From: Phoronis australis | Lineage: Eukaryota > Phoronida > Phoronidae | NCBI GenBank assembly: GCA_002633005.1 | Contig: NMRA01000026.1 | Span: 1,260,710 to 1,324,709 of the forward strand | Direction: 5' to 3' | DNA length: 64,000 bases | Shown here: piece after piece, positions 24,170 to 35,726 of the stretch | Position numbering within the stretch: the first letter of the stretch is position 1 | Layout: every line of letters starts with the position of its first letter | The notes under the pieces: model-generated | What the model saw: the letters and a program-made list of their open reading frames with translations, nothing else | What the model was told of the DNA's origin: nothing | The model's database searches: none | Translations under genes and position numbers: made by a program

Positions 24170-24830
24170 TTGCCAATTAATTCTAGTCGTTGTCTGCCAG
24201 ACACTAGTTGAAATCGAGGCCGGTGACTTGAATTTAGTACGCTTAAAATGATCCGCCATTTTTCCAGTGGGGTTTAGCTCCGTCTGCAAAATAGTTGAGT
24301 GCTAACTGCGACCGCAAAGGATTCAGTGCCCGGTTGCATAAAACTCAACTAAGTTCCCTAAATCTTTTGCCTATTTGTGTCTTTCTTTACTCACGGATGT
24401 TACCTTTTTTCCATGATTTCATCTTTATTATGAGCTCCTCTTTGACTAACAAAACTAAAAAGTGAAAATAAATAGGGACTTGGTCTTTAAGTTAGGGGCG
24501 TTGCATGAAAAGATCCCTTATTTATTTTCGATAATTGAGAATTCAACGTTAAGTTCTCTCTCGATTTGTATCAAAGCCAAAATTGGCTTAGTAATGAAAT
24601 TAAAACTAGAAAGGACAATCGATGTTTTCACAAGTCTACAAATGCGCGAGATATATAGGAAACTTATATGAGTTCCTATTTTAGACTGCATCTTGCAACC
24701 GGGCACTGCTTCGAATCCGGACTGGGGCTAATCTCAGAAAACTAGTCGTTGATAATGTGATTTTAAAAGTACTTCTAAAAATTTCGTAGAAGCTAGACTG
24801 ACTGATTGTTTTTCAAGCGCGCTTTGCCAT
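24170..24830 (+). repeat. SINE-like copy interrupted by a MITE
   Basis: The left part (about 24170-24324) matches the upstream half of the SINE-like copy at 7700-7960, with CTGCCAGACACTAGTTGAAA and GGTGACTTG, then a tRNA-like GTGCTAACTGCGACC. The right part (24708-24830) resumes with CTTCGAATCCGGACTGGGG, then ATCTCAGAAAACTAGTCG. The MITE at 24325-24707 lies exactly between the A-box-like and B-box-like parts, so it inserted into a pre-existing SINE. Confidence 0.55.
24325..24707. mobile_element. MITE family C, copy 2, nested in a SINE
   Basis: Ends are CAGTGCCCGGTTGCATAAAA on the left and CATCTTGCAACCGGGCACTG on the right, inverted copies with an exact terminal 15 bp. The interior carries TTCCCTAAATCTTTTG and GCATGAAAAGATCCC, also present in the element at 18421-18820. 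No transposase frame. Confidence 0.7.
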
Positions 24831-25933
24831 GAATTCCTGGTGATACTTTCTTTGTTTACCAATTCAAATGCCTATAGTATGCGTCACCTCATCCAAATCA
24901 TGAAGTCAGGTTTTCAACAATGTATAAGGCAAATGACTTCATTTAGTAGTTGGAAGCTCGTGCTGCATTTAATTTGCGTAAATATTTTTGGTGACTGATG
25001 ATGTAATTGACTCTAGCGCGCGTTCCTGTGCGCGTGTGAAACTAACAAACTAGATCTTTTTGCGTTGATTAAAATTCTGCGGAAGAACGAAAACTGCAGA
25101 CGATGTGATCATAAACCCGGAGTGGTTGAGTTGCATTGTTTTGGGGGTATTTTAATAACTCATCATTTGTTTCCGCGTAACTCATTTTGTGTGGGAAAAG
25201 AGAAATGTGCAATTGTAAAAACATACATGAACACAAGAAGTGGCAGAGAGACGTGTTACCTATCTAACAGGTCAAACCACAGATAGAAAATACAATAGAT
25301 GACTAACCTGATTTTTAAGATTTCAGGTTTTCCCGCGTTTATCAACAAATGAAGAACAATGCATTGCGCATTCATTTACATTTTTGCCAAATTCAAAATG
25401 CAATAATGGAAGTTTGTCTTCATTGCAGTGATGAATTACGTACTAAAAATAGGATATGGGATAGTGTCTTGTACATTCGCACGTGAAGAATCGGGACAAG
25501 TGCATGCTTGACACTTGTGTTGCATTGTGGGTAAATGCCTTAGAATGAGAGTGGATTGGTCCAGTAATTTCTGTATTTTGAAACGACGAGAAATTATGTC
25601 ATAATCAGATAGCAGCTCGTTTCTTTATATAGCCCACCCTCAACAACGTGTTCCTCTCCGTAAGATCGACTTGGTGCTCATTGTAATATGAAGTACCGTT
25701 GTCGGTTATTTCATGGCTACACACAATGCGTATGTCACGCAGCAGATGTCAAAACAACGCGGTCACTCCATAATTTTATTTTTATAACTAATGAAATGAC
25801 ACTCACGAGTTGGTAAACATGGTGTTATTGATTTTGCTTAAATAAACGCTTTGTCGGGAAGAAAATATCCAGTGACTGGTTTAACTGTAATTTGAATTTC
25901 TAAATTTTACAGTATTTTGTAGTTACTCTGCAT
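24831..25933. other. Gene-free spacer
   Basis: No supported gene. A TATA-like TTTATATAG occurs at about 25624-25632, about 55 nt before an ATG opening a 42-codon cysteine-containing frame. This is too little to call a gene. Confidence 0.4.
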
Positions 25934-26117
25934 GCTCGCTAGTATTGTGAAGTCGTAACTGTAGCTCTCAAAACTGAATGATCGCTAGTATTGTGAAGTC
26001 GTAACTGTAGCTCTCAAAACTGAATGATCGCTAGTATTGTGAAGTCGTAACTGTAGCTCTCAAAACTGAATGATCGCTAGTATTGTGAAGTCGTAACTGT
26101 AGCTCTCAAAACTGAAT
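25934..26117 (+). repeat. 46-bp minisatellite, four copies
   Basis: Units at 25934-25979, 25980-26025, 26026-26071 and 26072-26117, each containing CGCTAGTATTGTGAAGTCGT and CTCTCAAAACTGAAT. The units are identical apart from the first few bases of unit 1. The low divergence indicates recent expansion and probable length polymorphism. Confidence 0.95.
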
Positions 26118-26593
26118 GAAGACTTGTGTTGCCGCTCACACCTGAACAGATTATCACAATTTAGTTAATACTTGCTTGATGTTGAAAGAGCCCAGAAAAT
26201 CTCATGATAAGCTAATTTTATCCTCTAATGATGTCATGTGATATAGAACCATTACGTTGTATGGTGTCAGCTTTTCAGATGCGTAAATAGATCAGAGATA
26301 GTCATCGACGCTTTCATAGACACCTCATACACTGTAGTCTATTTTTATCTCTGTTTTAATTGTCACTTCTTCATTTCCATTGAAGCCGCAATTTCAATCG
26401 TCACTTTTTTGCCTGCTAAGAATAGTCGAATTTAATCCACAGATCCCGTTAAAGTTCATGGGCCACTTACTTAGACTAAATAGAATGTCCCAATAAGCAG
26501 TAGTGATAACAATGCCCTATGTGCAAATACGCCATATTTAAAATTCGCCCTTCGAGTGCATTATAGGTAATGTCTGTGCCAGTCCAGGGTAGA

Positions 26594-26736
26594 GTTCAGT
26601 AACGCAGGGATCTACGCTAGAACCTTTCTGAAATCTAGCCATAATCACGTGTTCTCATTTAAAATACACGGCAATCACGTAATCTCACGAATCTCGTGAT
26701 GTCTTGCATTTCAGCGAGGTCCTGGCTTTACTGAAC
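26594..26736. mobile_element. Short MITE family B (GTTCAGTAACG ends), copy 1
   Basis: Left end GTTCAGTAACGCAGGGATCT. The right end reads, inverted, GTTCAGTAAAGCCAGGACCT. Interior shared with the other copies: CACGTGTTCTCATTTAAAAT and ACGGCAATCACGTAATCTCA. About 143 bp, no ORF. Confidence 0.75.
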
Positions 26737-27538
26737 TTTTCCCAGTCGTGCAGCGTACTTGATTCGTTAGTATGAATTCCTGTTGGATGTTTCGTTCATA
26801 GATTCACCAAATTTTGATCGAAAGAGAACAAAGAATATATAACGCTACAAGATACCAAGACACGCAACTGCCACGATGCAAAACCTTATGAACCGCATTT
26901 AAATCACTCAGAACATGTTCATATCATTGAGAATAACAAAATATCGCCAACAGACTCATTTATCTCTGTATGAGGAGCAGGAACCGAAGCGCGCAAAGTC
27001 TTTTGGTTTTGTTGAAACCAGTGCAGGTGGTCTGATACACGTGCACAGGCCGCTTAGCATTTTGAAGGATCGTGCTTCGATACGTTGCAGAAAAGGAGAT
27101 TTGATGAAGGCTTCTCCAACGTATAAGTGCATTTGATGGAGAAAAAGTGCAATGTGTTGTACCATTGCTGGGAACGTAGTTCTCAACCACATACTGGGAA
27201 TGAGCCTCGCCTCAGCATCAAATTCTGGTGACTGAGATAATGAATGTGATACATACTCCACCATTCTATTCTTGTTCAGGATTTTGTGGGAATGCATGTT
27301 ATCCGCATATACATCAATGTCCAATAGTAGAAAACGGGATGTACATGTCACGCAAATAGTTTGAGGTCACGAAAGCAGCCGGCACGAGGCTGGACTTGGA
27401 CACTGGACCGAAATAATCGACGAATCACAACGGTACAAAGCTAAGTTTCATAATGTTGGAACAGACAAGGCAGAATCCAGTATCGTTTACCAGAAATAAA
27501 ATTCAATTAGCATTACTATAATTAGATATGATGGTTCC
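26737..27538. other. Spacer with an unrecognised 131-codon frame
   Basis: The minus strand is open for 131 codons at 26956-27351, and the plus strand for 73 codons at 26915-27136. Neither has a recognisable domain, and overlapping open frames on both strands argue against both being coding. A decayed gene fragment is possible. Confidence 0.35.
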
Positions 27539-27570
27539 TGACATACGCACTCGGCATTCACGTATGTCAG
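27539..27570. repeat. Perfect short palindrome
   Basis: CTGACATACG at 27539-27548 and its exact reverse complement CGTATGTCAG at 27561-27570, with a 12-nt loop. Possibly the remnant of a small inverted-repeat element; no T-run follows and no function is evident. Confidence 0.6.
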
Positions 27571-27690
27571 TTCGCGACTGAGCAAGTCAAGGTAAAATCT
27601 TCGGTTAGATTTACAGTCCGAGACAAATATTACTCGGCGTTAAAGTGATACGAAAATTAAATCGTGATTCAATATCCACAGACTGAGTAA

Positions 27691-27933
27691 GCTCCGACTC
27701 GGCTTACTCGCCGAAGACGCCGGTGTGGGAAGGTCGAATTTGTATGGTCTCAAACACGCAACGTCTGCCGATATGGCGAGATCTATCGCATTACCTGTTT
27801 CACCTATGGCCTGAGTATCATCTTCATCCCCATCATCATATCTGTCTTCATAATACTCGTCAAGTTCGCTCGTTTAATCTTCGTAACTTACAAAGTCACT
27901 GCTACCCGCCGTTGCATATGTACTGTCAACTGA
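27691..27933 (+). pseudogene. Possible membrane-protein exon or fragment
   Basis: A frame of 80 codons between TAA (27688-27690) and TGA (27931-27933), with no ATG near its start. After an arginine-rich stretch it reads through VWSQTRNVCRYGEIYRITC into a strongly hydrophobic segment with a central proline (SIIFIPIIISVFIILV, about residues 42-57), followed by a basic flank (KFARL, TYKVTATRR). This resembles the second extracellular loop, TM5 and start of the third intracellular loop of a class A GPCR, but the usual tyrosine after the TM5 proline is absent and no other TM segments were found nearby. It may be an isolated exon, a decayed fragment or chance. Confidence 0.28.
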
Positions 27934-28515
27934 TCAACGTCTTCCACTGATGACATCACGTGGCGGGAAACGACAAAATCATTATTTTTTCTTTAAAATT
28001 CGTCAATTATTTTCTAAAATAAGTACTTGTTTAGTTAGATTTTGTGTTATAAAATTGTAATACATGGTCTAAAACCTCAAAAAGTGCATAAATCCATTGT
28101 CGGAACACTTTAAAAGGATAGTAAACCCTGTTTTGATGATTTCAACCAATCTTCATGCTTTCGCTTGCTAATACGTCATTGGCATCAATTTCCAAAGATA
28201 AAAACAAGAATCAACTACAAACTTATACTCCCTATGTCACAGATAGGATATTATGGTTCCTGGTGGGTGATCTTTCCCCACAGTTGCCCTGTAATTCTCA
28301 AAAAGCGTAAGTCACGCTTGTCCGTTTAGCACACTTCGATAGGAGTTTTCAGATTTCCCTCCAAACTTTTGAGAGTTGTCGAGGGTTATAGAGCATTATT
28401 TCATTTCAGGAAATTGGATGGGAAAGTCGCTTATTGATATTTCTTAATGGACCGCCAAAACCGGGTATGGTATCCTTTTAAACTACTCTGTCATTTATTG
28501 AATTGGATTTAGTTT
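27934..28515. other. Gene-free spacer
   Basis: No gene or clear repeat seen. Confidence 0.45.
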
Positions 28516-28690
28516 GGCAGCAGGGGGTTAGAATGCGACAGCGGTGACTGCAGGTTCGATTCCGGGCTTAGGCTGATCACAAAAAATCACTATCTGGCCG
28601 CTAATTTCTCTTTAAAATGGTGATTAAAACCAACACACTTAGTGACAGCAAGTCAAGCTGCGCGTCCTCGTTCCATGCAAAATGCCATTT
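28516..28690 (+). repeat. tRNA-derived SINE-like copy, best preserved head
   Basis: Shows an A-box-like stretch GGCAGCAGGGGGTTAGAATG, then GCGACAGCGGTGACTG, then a canonical B box GGTTCGATTCC. The tail GGCTGATCACAAAAAATCAC, then CTGGCCGCTAAT, is shared with the copies at 7700 and 24708. The spacing of A and B boxes is tRNA-like, so a Pol III-transcribed tRNA-derived SINE is the likely source. Confidence 0.55.
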
Positions 28691-29479
28691 TCCACGATTC
28701 ACGTAGTATAGTAGGAGTTTTTAGTTAGAAAAATACACCTTTTCTAAATCTCAAGTAAAGATTTTTTGACAACGTTTTCCACACATCAAACTCACCGTCA
28801 AATTGCGATATAATCCCCTGAATGAGAACTGTTGTGCAATGTTAATTTACTATTTTTCAAAAACATCAAATTCCGGCTTTTCACCGGTGGTAAAAATGTC
28901 TTTCACGACGCCCAAATCCTAGAATCACTGCAAAGCATATGAGTGATGAATATCGTAAACGGATTTCAAAGTCACAGGCACAATTTAACTGTAGTACAAT
29001 GTTTTCATTTCGCCAGTAATAACTCATAACTTGTGACCCCAAATTAGGAGAGAAATCAATATTTCCATGTTTCACCTATAAGTACTAACCTGCGGCTAAA
29101 TAAGAAGCGAAATGGTCTTTTTTATTAATATCCACCAGTTGTAGTTTTACATACAACAGTGATTTCATCTATTTCATAATAATTTTGTTTTATTTCATAT
29201 ATTTGACTTGTAGTTTTAGTACTCATTGCCCAGTGCAAAATACATCTTTCGTTAGTTTGTCTTGTTATCTGTTTCTGTTTTCGGCGCTTAAAGGAACAAT
29301 AAGCTCCCTCCATCTGCATGGGGTGAAAACTTCAGTCCTAAACCAACAGATATCAAATCTGTGTTACAAATCCTCTTCACATAAACGTGCCTATAGGTGC
29401 TCCGTAAAAGGTGAAGGGTGAGGAATCCGGACCTCAGGATTGGAATTTGGTCATCATGCATGGAGCGTTTTTGTCGCGT
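28691..29479. other. Gene-free spacer
   Basis: Overlapping short frames on both strands, none recognised. Confidence 0.45.
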
Positions 29480-29611
29480 GTGCGGAGTCACATCTGCTAA
29501 GACCTCGCTAAAATCTACCCCACAATCACGTTCTCTCATTTAAAATGCACGGCAATATCTCACGTAATCTCGCGAAGTCTTGCTTTTAGCGAGGTCATAG
29601 CGTTACTGAAC
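29480..29611. mobile_element. Short MITE family B, copy 2
   Basis: The interior ATTTAAAATGCACGGCAATA and TCTCACGTAATCTCGCGAAG, and the right end TAGCGTTACTGAAC, match the other copies. The left end is diverged (GACCTCGCTAAAATCTACCC preserved). Confidence 0.65.
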
Positions 29612-31573
29612 TCGGGACAGTTTCTTTAAATTGGCTATCATGGCGGGTTAGTGTTCAGCCACCAATGAAGTTTGGCGGTCAAGGAAATTCAAGGTGACTC
29701 GTGGGTTTGCAAACATTCAAATGATGAGAACGTGGTGATATTGCTTTGGAAGTGCAAACACGAGTGTGAAGTGAAGAAACGTTATTTTTTACGTCATAAC
29801 ATGGTTGGTTGCCGTTATTCACCTTTTCTAGAGCTAACAATTTACATCGGAGGAAGTTTGGTATCATCTCAAAACATTTGACAAAACGTCCGGACACTCT
29901 GATTACAAAGATATAGGTCATTGTAATAAATGATAAGGAAAATCGAAATGTGGCTTGCAAAGAGTACAGAGTAGGAATCAGTGCTGTAGAAAGTGGAGCA
30001 GCGCTATATACGAAACTTGAGTGGCGGCTAGGGTATGGTGAAGTTGAATACTCCTATGCCCCCAGCCCCGTATTACCTCAAACATACCCGCATTGGTGGT
30101 AGAGGTGATCGTGGTGGTGAGAGCTGAAGCCCCACTTTTGTCAGATTGGCCATACTTACCAGCAACTTTATGCATTATACGTGTGGGTTTAACCCCATAG
30201 CCGGTTTACTATTTGTCATCTTGATTTCATGTCCTCAGATCTTAGAACATCTTATTTCAGCCCCACGCTCTTAATGTTTGAAGAAAACAGATCCGCTGCC
30301 ATAACCGGTACTAAACAATCAATAGTTATTCACTCGTAATCACCTCATTACGGCTCATTAGAATTTATCACGAGTAATACGAACTCGACATAAGTTACAA
30401 ATATCTTTAAAACTTTACTAACAGATGATTTTACGACATCGGTCTACATAATTGTTCGTGACAAAAGCATTGGTAAATTTTCGGTGGGTATGCAGTAATT
30501 GATTATAACATGAATTACAGTAATAGAAATTGTCTATTAATTACGTACAGAGATTTCATTGATTTTATACGATTTCGAGTGTATTTTTGATTTTTTTCCA
30601 TATTCTGTTCGTGACTGAATGTCAATATGTATCTATTTAACTACGCACATGCCAAATACAGTTGGTGTTAACGATTTCTAGTATATTCCTTGCAGTATTA
30701 CACGCCTCAACTCTAAAAATTACTGCACTAAGTCGTCAGATGACAGTATATTTTCAAAGCACACCTCGCAGCGCATTTGTACAATTGGCTCAAGACGAAT
30801 TCGTACACAGCTTTTCGTGATTTCCTTGTCTCAGTATTTCTACCAACTCCTTGATAAATGATCACAGTTTCAGTTTCTAAGATCATTCAAAAATGTTGGA
30901 CTACTTATTTAGTATTACCTTGCAATCCAGTTAGAGGCCTTCTTGTCTGATATATCCTACTATGCATTAAGACGAGACTTTTCCCTTATTAGGGTGATTT
31001 TGATAATTTTGTGGATCTTGGATAAAGCGTGCAATGATATATCCTTGACTAAGTAACTAGGAAACAAGAGCTTAGAAATAACAAAAATCTCATCATTAGA
31101 GACGGTCAGTTTGTTGTTGCTGGAAACCATTATTCTGCTAATGTGGCCTCGATCACGAAAAACAGACTAAACTGCGTTATTCAGAGTGGTTCTCTGGTTT
31201 TCTGCTACTGAAACATAATTTAACCTGCTCACCAGGTATATTTACGGTTTGCTCGTAAAGATGTTGAATTCCAGAAGATGTCAAAGTTTTTTCTTTTAGA
31301 TTCAAATTTCAAAAAAGTTTGTCAGCTGCTCGCCACTTCGTTAATTTTTCTGCCACAAGGCAACGTAATTCTCCGTATTTGGTATGGCAAGACAGACTAG
31401 CATATTTTCCTTATATGGAAACGTGACCTCTGACCTTTGGTGTAAACAAGCCGATTATGAGGTAATCGATGTAAGTCCCATAGTCCTAACTGATTAAAAT
31501 TAGTTATGGGTATCCTAGTATTAAAACATATTTTACAGTGCACTTGGAAATATTATTTTTTTGAAAATTGCTT
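29612..31573. other. Gene-free spacer
   Basis: No supported gene. Frames under 95 codons at 29672-29960 overlap on both strands and are not recognised. Confidence 0.45.
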
Positions 31574-31606
31574 GCTTCACTGGCATGCCGGCTTCACTGG
31601 CATGCC
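31574..31606 (+). repeat. Short tandem duplication, 17-bp period
   Basis: GCTTCACTGGCATGCC occurs at 31574-31589 and again at 31591-31606. Confidence 0.85.
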
Positions 31607-31974
31607 TCATACTGTGCGGTCGACCTCAGATTCGGAATGCGCTCACACATGATAATCTGCTGTTAATATCCATCTTTTCAGTCAACTGCTTGTGGATTGA
31701 TTTTGGGCGCATGCGCGCATTTATCTAAGTGGGAGGGAGATTAGAAACTCTGTGGTGACTACAGAGTTTTTCCTTCTTGCGTATTTCAAAAATTGTGCAT
31801 TTTTGGAAATTCCAAACCTCTTTAATTATTGTTAAAGTTTAGCGATTCGTAAAACATTGTTTGATGGTTTACCTGGTAATGAATATTGTCAGATAACTTA
31901 CTTTTGATGTAGCAACAAGTTGTTGTCATGACACTTTCGCTGCCATTACTTAACCGTAAATTCCCCACATGGCT

Positions 31975-32315
31975 CCTTTTCAAACTACCAAAACCGAAAC
32001 GAATTAAGATACTTAAGTTCGTAAAATCGGTCTTATAATAATCCTTGCCATGGTAGGACTTGATTTCCATTACCAATAAGAAATCGAAATCGTTAACCAT
32101 TCACGAAAACACTTTAGAACGGTTTGTTGAGGTTAGCCAACTCTAAAATACCAAAAATGGCGCATGTATACATTACCTGTGGCTTGAGTTGCCGGCTAGT
32201 TCGGTAACAATTCAATGCATGATGAGAGCGGTAATGTGTTTAAACCACAAAGCGTCTCGGTTAAGAATTCAACGTTGACCGCTAAACAGCGGCGAAATGT
32301 CCATTTAAGTCGTGC
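31975..32315. mobile_element. Long-TIR MITE family A, copy 6
   Basis: A near full-length copy. The left arm has GTAAAATCGGTCTTATAATA, CATGGTAGGACTTG and TTTCCATTACCAATAAG. The middle has GAGGTTAGCCAACTC and AAAATGGCGCATGTATACAT. The right end has CGCTAAACAGCGGCGAAATG. The two overlapping short frames at 32215-32542 are by-products. Confidence 0.55.
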
Positions 32316-32872
32316 ACAACAAGTAGCCAGACGAATTTCACCCAAAGTGACTCTAAATGTTGGAAAATTAAGGCTAGCAAACCTCCCCCCCCCCCCGTGT
32401 ATGCGGTTATTATTGTATTTGAATATTTCATTTTACTTAGATTACGTTTTGAAAGCACGCTGATGATACATCGATTAACTGCATTGTCGATTGCATGTGT
32501 CCTCGGTGAAATGGGTTTGTTGCTGTAAACAGCAGCACGCAAATTCTTATACTTTGCAGAGACGGCTCTTTTGCTTTCGTTGATTAAGTTACCACACTGT
32601 TTTCAATGCATTAGCACACTGAGAATTGAGAACGATTTAGTATTATCGTAACAATTTGGATTCTATCAAAAAAACGTTATGTGATACGCATGAAGCATCT
32701 GTGGAAAGTAAACTTTGAAAACAAGTCTAAAGAAGCAAGAGTTTGCAATATGTGATTTAGTGATGAAACATATTTTTGGGAAAACAAACTAAACGTGTTA
32801 AAGTAGTTTGCTTGCTATTTGCGTCAGTTCGTTTAACCAATTCAATTTGATTACAGTATAAACCAGGCGTGC
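32316..32872. other. Gene-free spacer
   Basis: Includes a run of ten C near 32387-32396. No gene seen. Confidence 0.45.
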
Positions 32873-33010
32873 GTTCAGTAGACGCTAGGACCTACGCTAG
32901 GACCTAGCTAAAACCTAGTCAAAGTCACGTGTTCTTATTTAAAATGCACGGCAATATCTCACGTAATCTCGTAAAGTCTTGCTTTTTAGCGAGTTCCTAG
33001 CGTTACTGAA
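32873..33010. mobile_element. Short MITE family B, copy 3
   Basis: Left end GTTCAGTAGACGCTAGGACC. The right end, inverted, is GTTCAGTAACGCTAGGAACT. Interior CACGTGTTCTTATTTAAAAT and ACGGCAATATCTCACGTAAT. One of the best preserved copies. Confidence 0.8.
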
Positions 33011-33025
33011 CGTGAGGCAGGTGTG

Positions 33026-33150
33026 CGTTCAATAACCCTAGGATCTACGCGAGGACCTAGCTAAAATCTATTCAAAGTCACGTGTTCTGATTTAAAATAC
33101 ACGGCAATGTCACACGAAGTCTTGCTTTTTAGCGAGGTCCTGGTGCAACG
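33026..33150. mobile_element. Short MITE family B, copy 4, tandem with copy 3
   Basis: Starts 16 nt after copy 3 in the same orientation. Left end GTTCAATAACCCTAGGATCT and interior CACGTGTTCTGATTTAAAAT match the family. The right end keeps TTTTTAGCGAGGTCCTGGTG but has lost the terminal TTACTGAAC. Both copies are preceded by GTGCGTTCA within AGGCGTGCG/AGGTGTGCG. Confidence 0.75.
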
Positions 33151-35483
33151 GGAGGCAGTTCTATGGTAATAAAAATACTAAGTGACGTCACGTTAGGACA
33201 TTGCGAAACATAGCCTGGCGCACACTACGTGCTACATAGCCTACTGAGAGCGCTTAAATTCCATAGACTGCATATGCGATGAACACAAAAAACCGCGCCG
33301 TAAGCTACGTCAAGTCGATATGTCTTCAGCCGTAGGCGTACTTGTGGCGCGTGTAGTCATCGCAGGCGGGAATATTAGCGGCAACAACAAGTCGTACCGG
33401 AATGTCACACTTTCTGGCTTTATGAAATACGAACAAGAATATCATAGCATCCAGATATGAAAGTTAAGTTTTTAAAACTTTGGAGGTTTGAGCATTTGCG
33501 TCTGAGCGTCGACTTTCGTAGGTCGCTTAAGCGTGTTAAAATATTTTTACGCGAATTGACTCTTCTAATACTGTGTAGGAGAAGAGTTTGGACTTTCTCT
33601 TAACACGATCATATTTTACAGTTTTTCAGCATCTTTAATTTATCAATTTTCAGGTCACGGATACCGAAGGAATTCATCGGGGTTAATGTGTCTCAGTTTT
33701 GTTGTACCGATGTCTTCGTTTGAAGTTACTGGTTTGGAAAGGGCGAAAGGGCGCACACTCCGCTCATTTTAATTTCAAGGACTCGGGCTGACAAAATGAG
33801 TGGAAATTTTAACTATCGACAAAATGACGACATGCCATGTATCAGGTTGTCTTCTCGTTCGCTATCATTACGTGGTGTTAGTAAGGAATGTGTTTCCGAA
33901 GCGCTTCATCATTTTTCCTGTAAAAAAACACGATCATTAATAACTTATGCGCAAAGGTTCTTAAATAAAATGTTATCCTCCCACGCGATTAGTCACGTAT
34001 ATTGTTAACACACTGTTTCTTATAACTTATGTTATCTACAAATTTGTTGCACTGGTTGACCCATGAATATAGTCTAGATTAGATTTTAACGTTTGCAGTA
34101 TTTTGCATAATATCAACTTAGCCTCAAGGTCCTGGTGACGTGGTCGTCGTTTTTCTGGAGTGCTAGACCGAGAACTCTAACTGGAACTGCAGTTTAGTTT
34201 GATATTTTCTATTCTGGCTATATTTAGGACGGGATTAGTTTCTTTGGTTTTAGGCTTGAGTACGAGTACGTTTAAGTCGTCACTTGATAGCCGTTAGACT
34301 CAAGATACGAACTCAATTTCGAACTCGAGTTAAAATTCAAATTTATATGATAAATATAAAGGACCTCAAACGCTAACTCTGAATATGAACTTATTTTTCA
34401 TAAAACATAATTTACTCGAGCTCAAAATCTATTGCAAAAGTCTTGAGTTCACAGTTAACTAGACCAGGAAATATCAAAACTGAGTGTTCGAGTGCTAGCG
34501 TGAGGCTCGGGTTGGGTTTACGCATGGTTGCATAAAAGGAAAAAATCCGGTATCTCTACAAAAATTGAATCAGTCAATCGCATTTCCGCTGTCGTCATTT
34601 CTCCTTTGTGTATTGTCATACCAGTAACACCTTATTGATTTTAGTTCAAATAGCAAAGGTACTAAACTGTATCAATGGCTCTTGTGTCTAATATCCAGCG
34701 ACTTCGAGAAATGCTCTAAAAAGAAGAGAGTGGTGCTATTTTTAATGATGAAACTGAATCACGTTCCTGTCTGTAATTGAAACTACACACGATGAGATTG
34801 ATTTTCGGTAACGTACTATACACAGTCGGTTCGACTGAAGCACTGTCGAATTGTTTTCATTATTCCATGGACGTAACACTTCATTTCCCAACGGCAATTT
34901 ATCCTTTGGCATTAAGCAACAAAAAGCCGCCCCGGAAATGCTTTCACGCAGTTTGCTGTTCTTCCGTTGTTTTGTTAATGTCGAATAATGCGAGTATTGT
35001 TCAACGTTTTTCGGCGTCTGAGAAACGTGACTCCCACGAAACATAGGACAACTTGTGAGTACGTTTGCATCTGTTCAGGAACTTTCTCAAGTTTACCGTC
35101 TTTTCAACCAGACAGTTGTTGTGTCTAGTTGGCCATAAGAGAACAAAAGCGAGAACAAATGTTATTAGACTGAAATCTTTGGGTGGATTCCAACTAAAAC
35201 AATTAAATATCTTGCAGTAAATCAACCTGTTGTCACGCTCATTACTGTCACTGTGACCGAGAAACAGACGAAAATATCACTGGTTTAACTTGAAGTACAA
35301 AATATCTGCTTCGTTTTTTCAAAAACTAAGGTGACAGCCTTTCAATGACTGATCAACGCAAACAACTGAAATTGGTTAGAAGAACCAAACTTATGCTACT
35401 TTGGGAACTTCCAGGAGCTTACGAAAATTTTCCGCATTTGTAACTCGGGCACTGTGTGGAGAAGTATTGGATAGGTTCACTTT
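33151..35483. other. Gene-free spacer
   Basis: Contains a TGACGTCA at 33183-33190. Open frames of 70-100 codons at 33796-35225 overlap one another on both strands and match nothing known to me. Confidence 0.45.
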
Positions 35484-35726
35484 CATTGCACTATTGGTTC
35501 ATCGTCATTGTTTTATTAGTCCACCTTTTGTGTTATTGTTTCATCTTTGTTGTATTATTATTTTGCCATGATTGTATAATTGGTTCGCCTTCATTGTATT
35601 ATTAGTTTGCCTCCATTGTATTATTGGTTCACCTTCTTTGTATTTTTGATTCACATTCATTGTATTATTGTTTCGCCTTCTTTGTATTATTGGTTCACCT
35701 CTATTGTATTACCAATTCCCCCTTCA
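35484..35726 (+). repeat. Diverged 22-bp minisatellite, about 11 copies
   Basis: The unit resembles CATTGTATTATTGGTTCACC plus TT, repeated about eleven times with substitutions. It opens short phenylalanine-, leucine- and isoleucine-rich frames that are not genes. The spread of differences suggests an old array. Confidence 0.85.

Noticed and set aside
26956-27351. 131-codon minus-strand frame as a gene
   Set aside because: No domain or signal recognised, no clear splice context, and an overlapping frame on the other strand; kept only as a note in the spacer entry.
28516-28575. Functional tRNA gene
   Set aside because: A and B boxes are present but the sequence cannot close into a cloverleaf acceptor stem and continues into the SINE tail.
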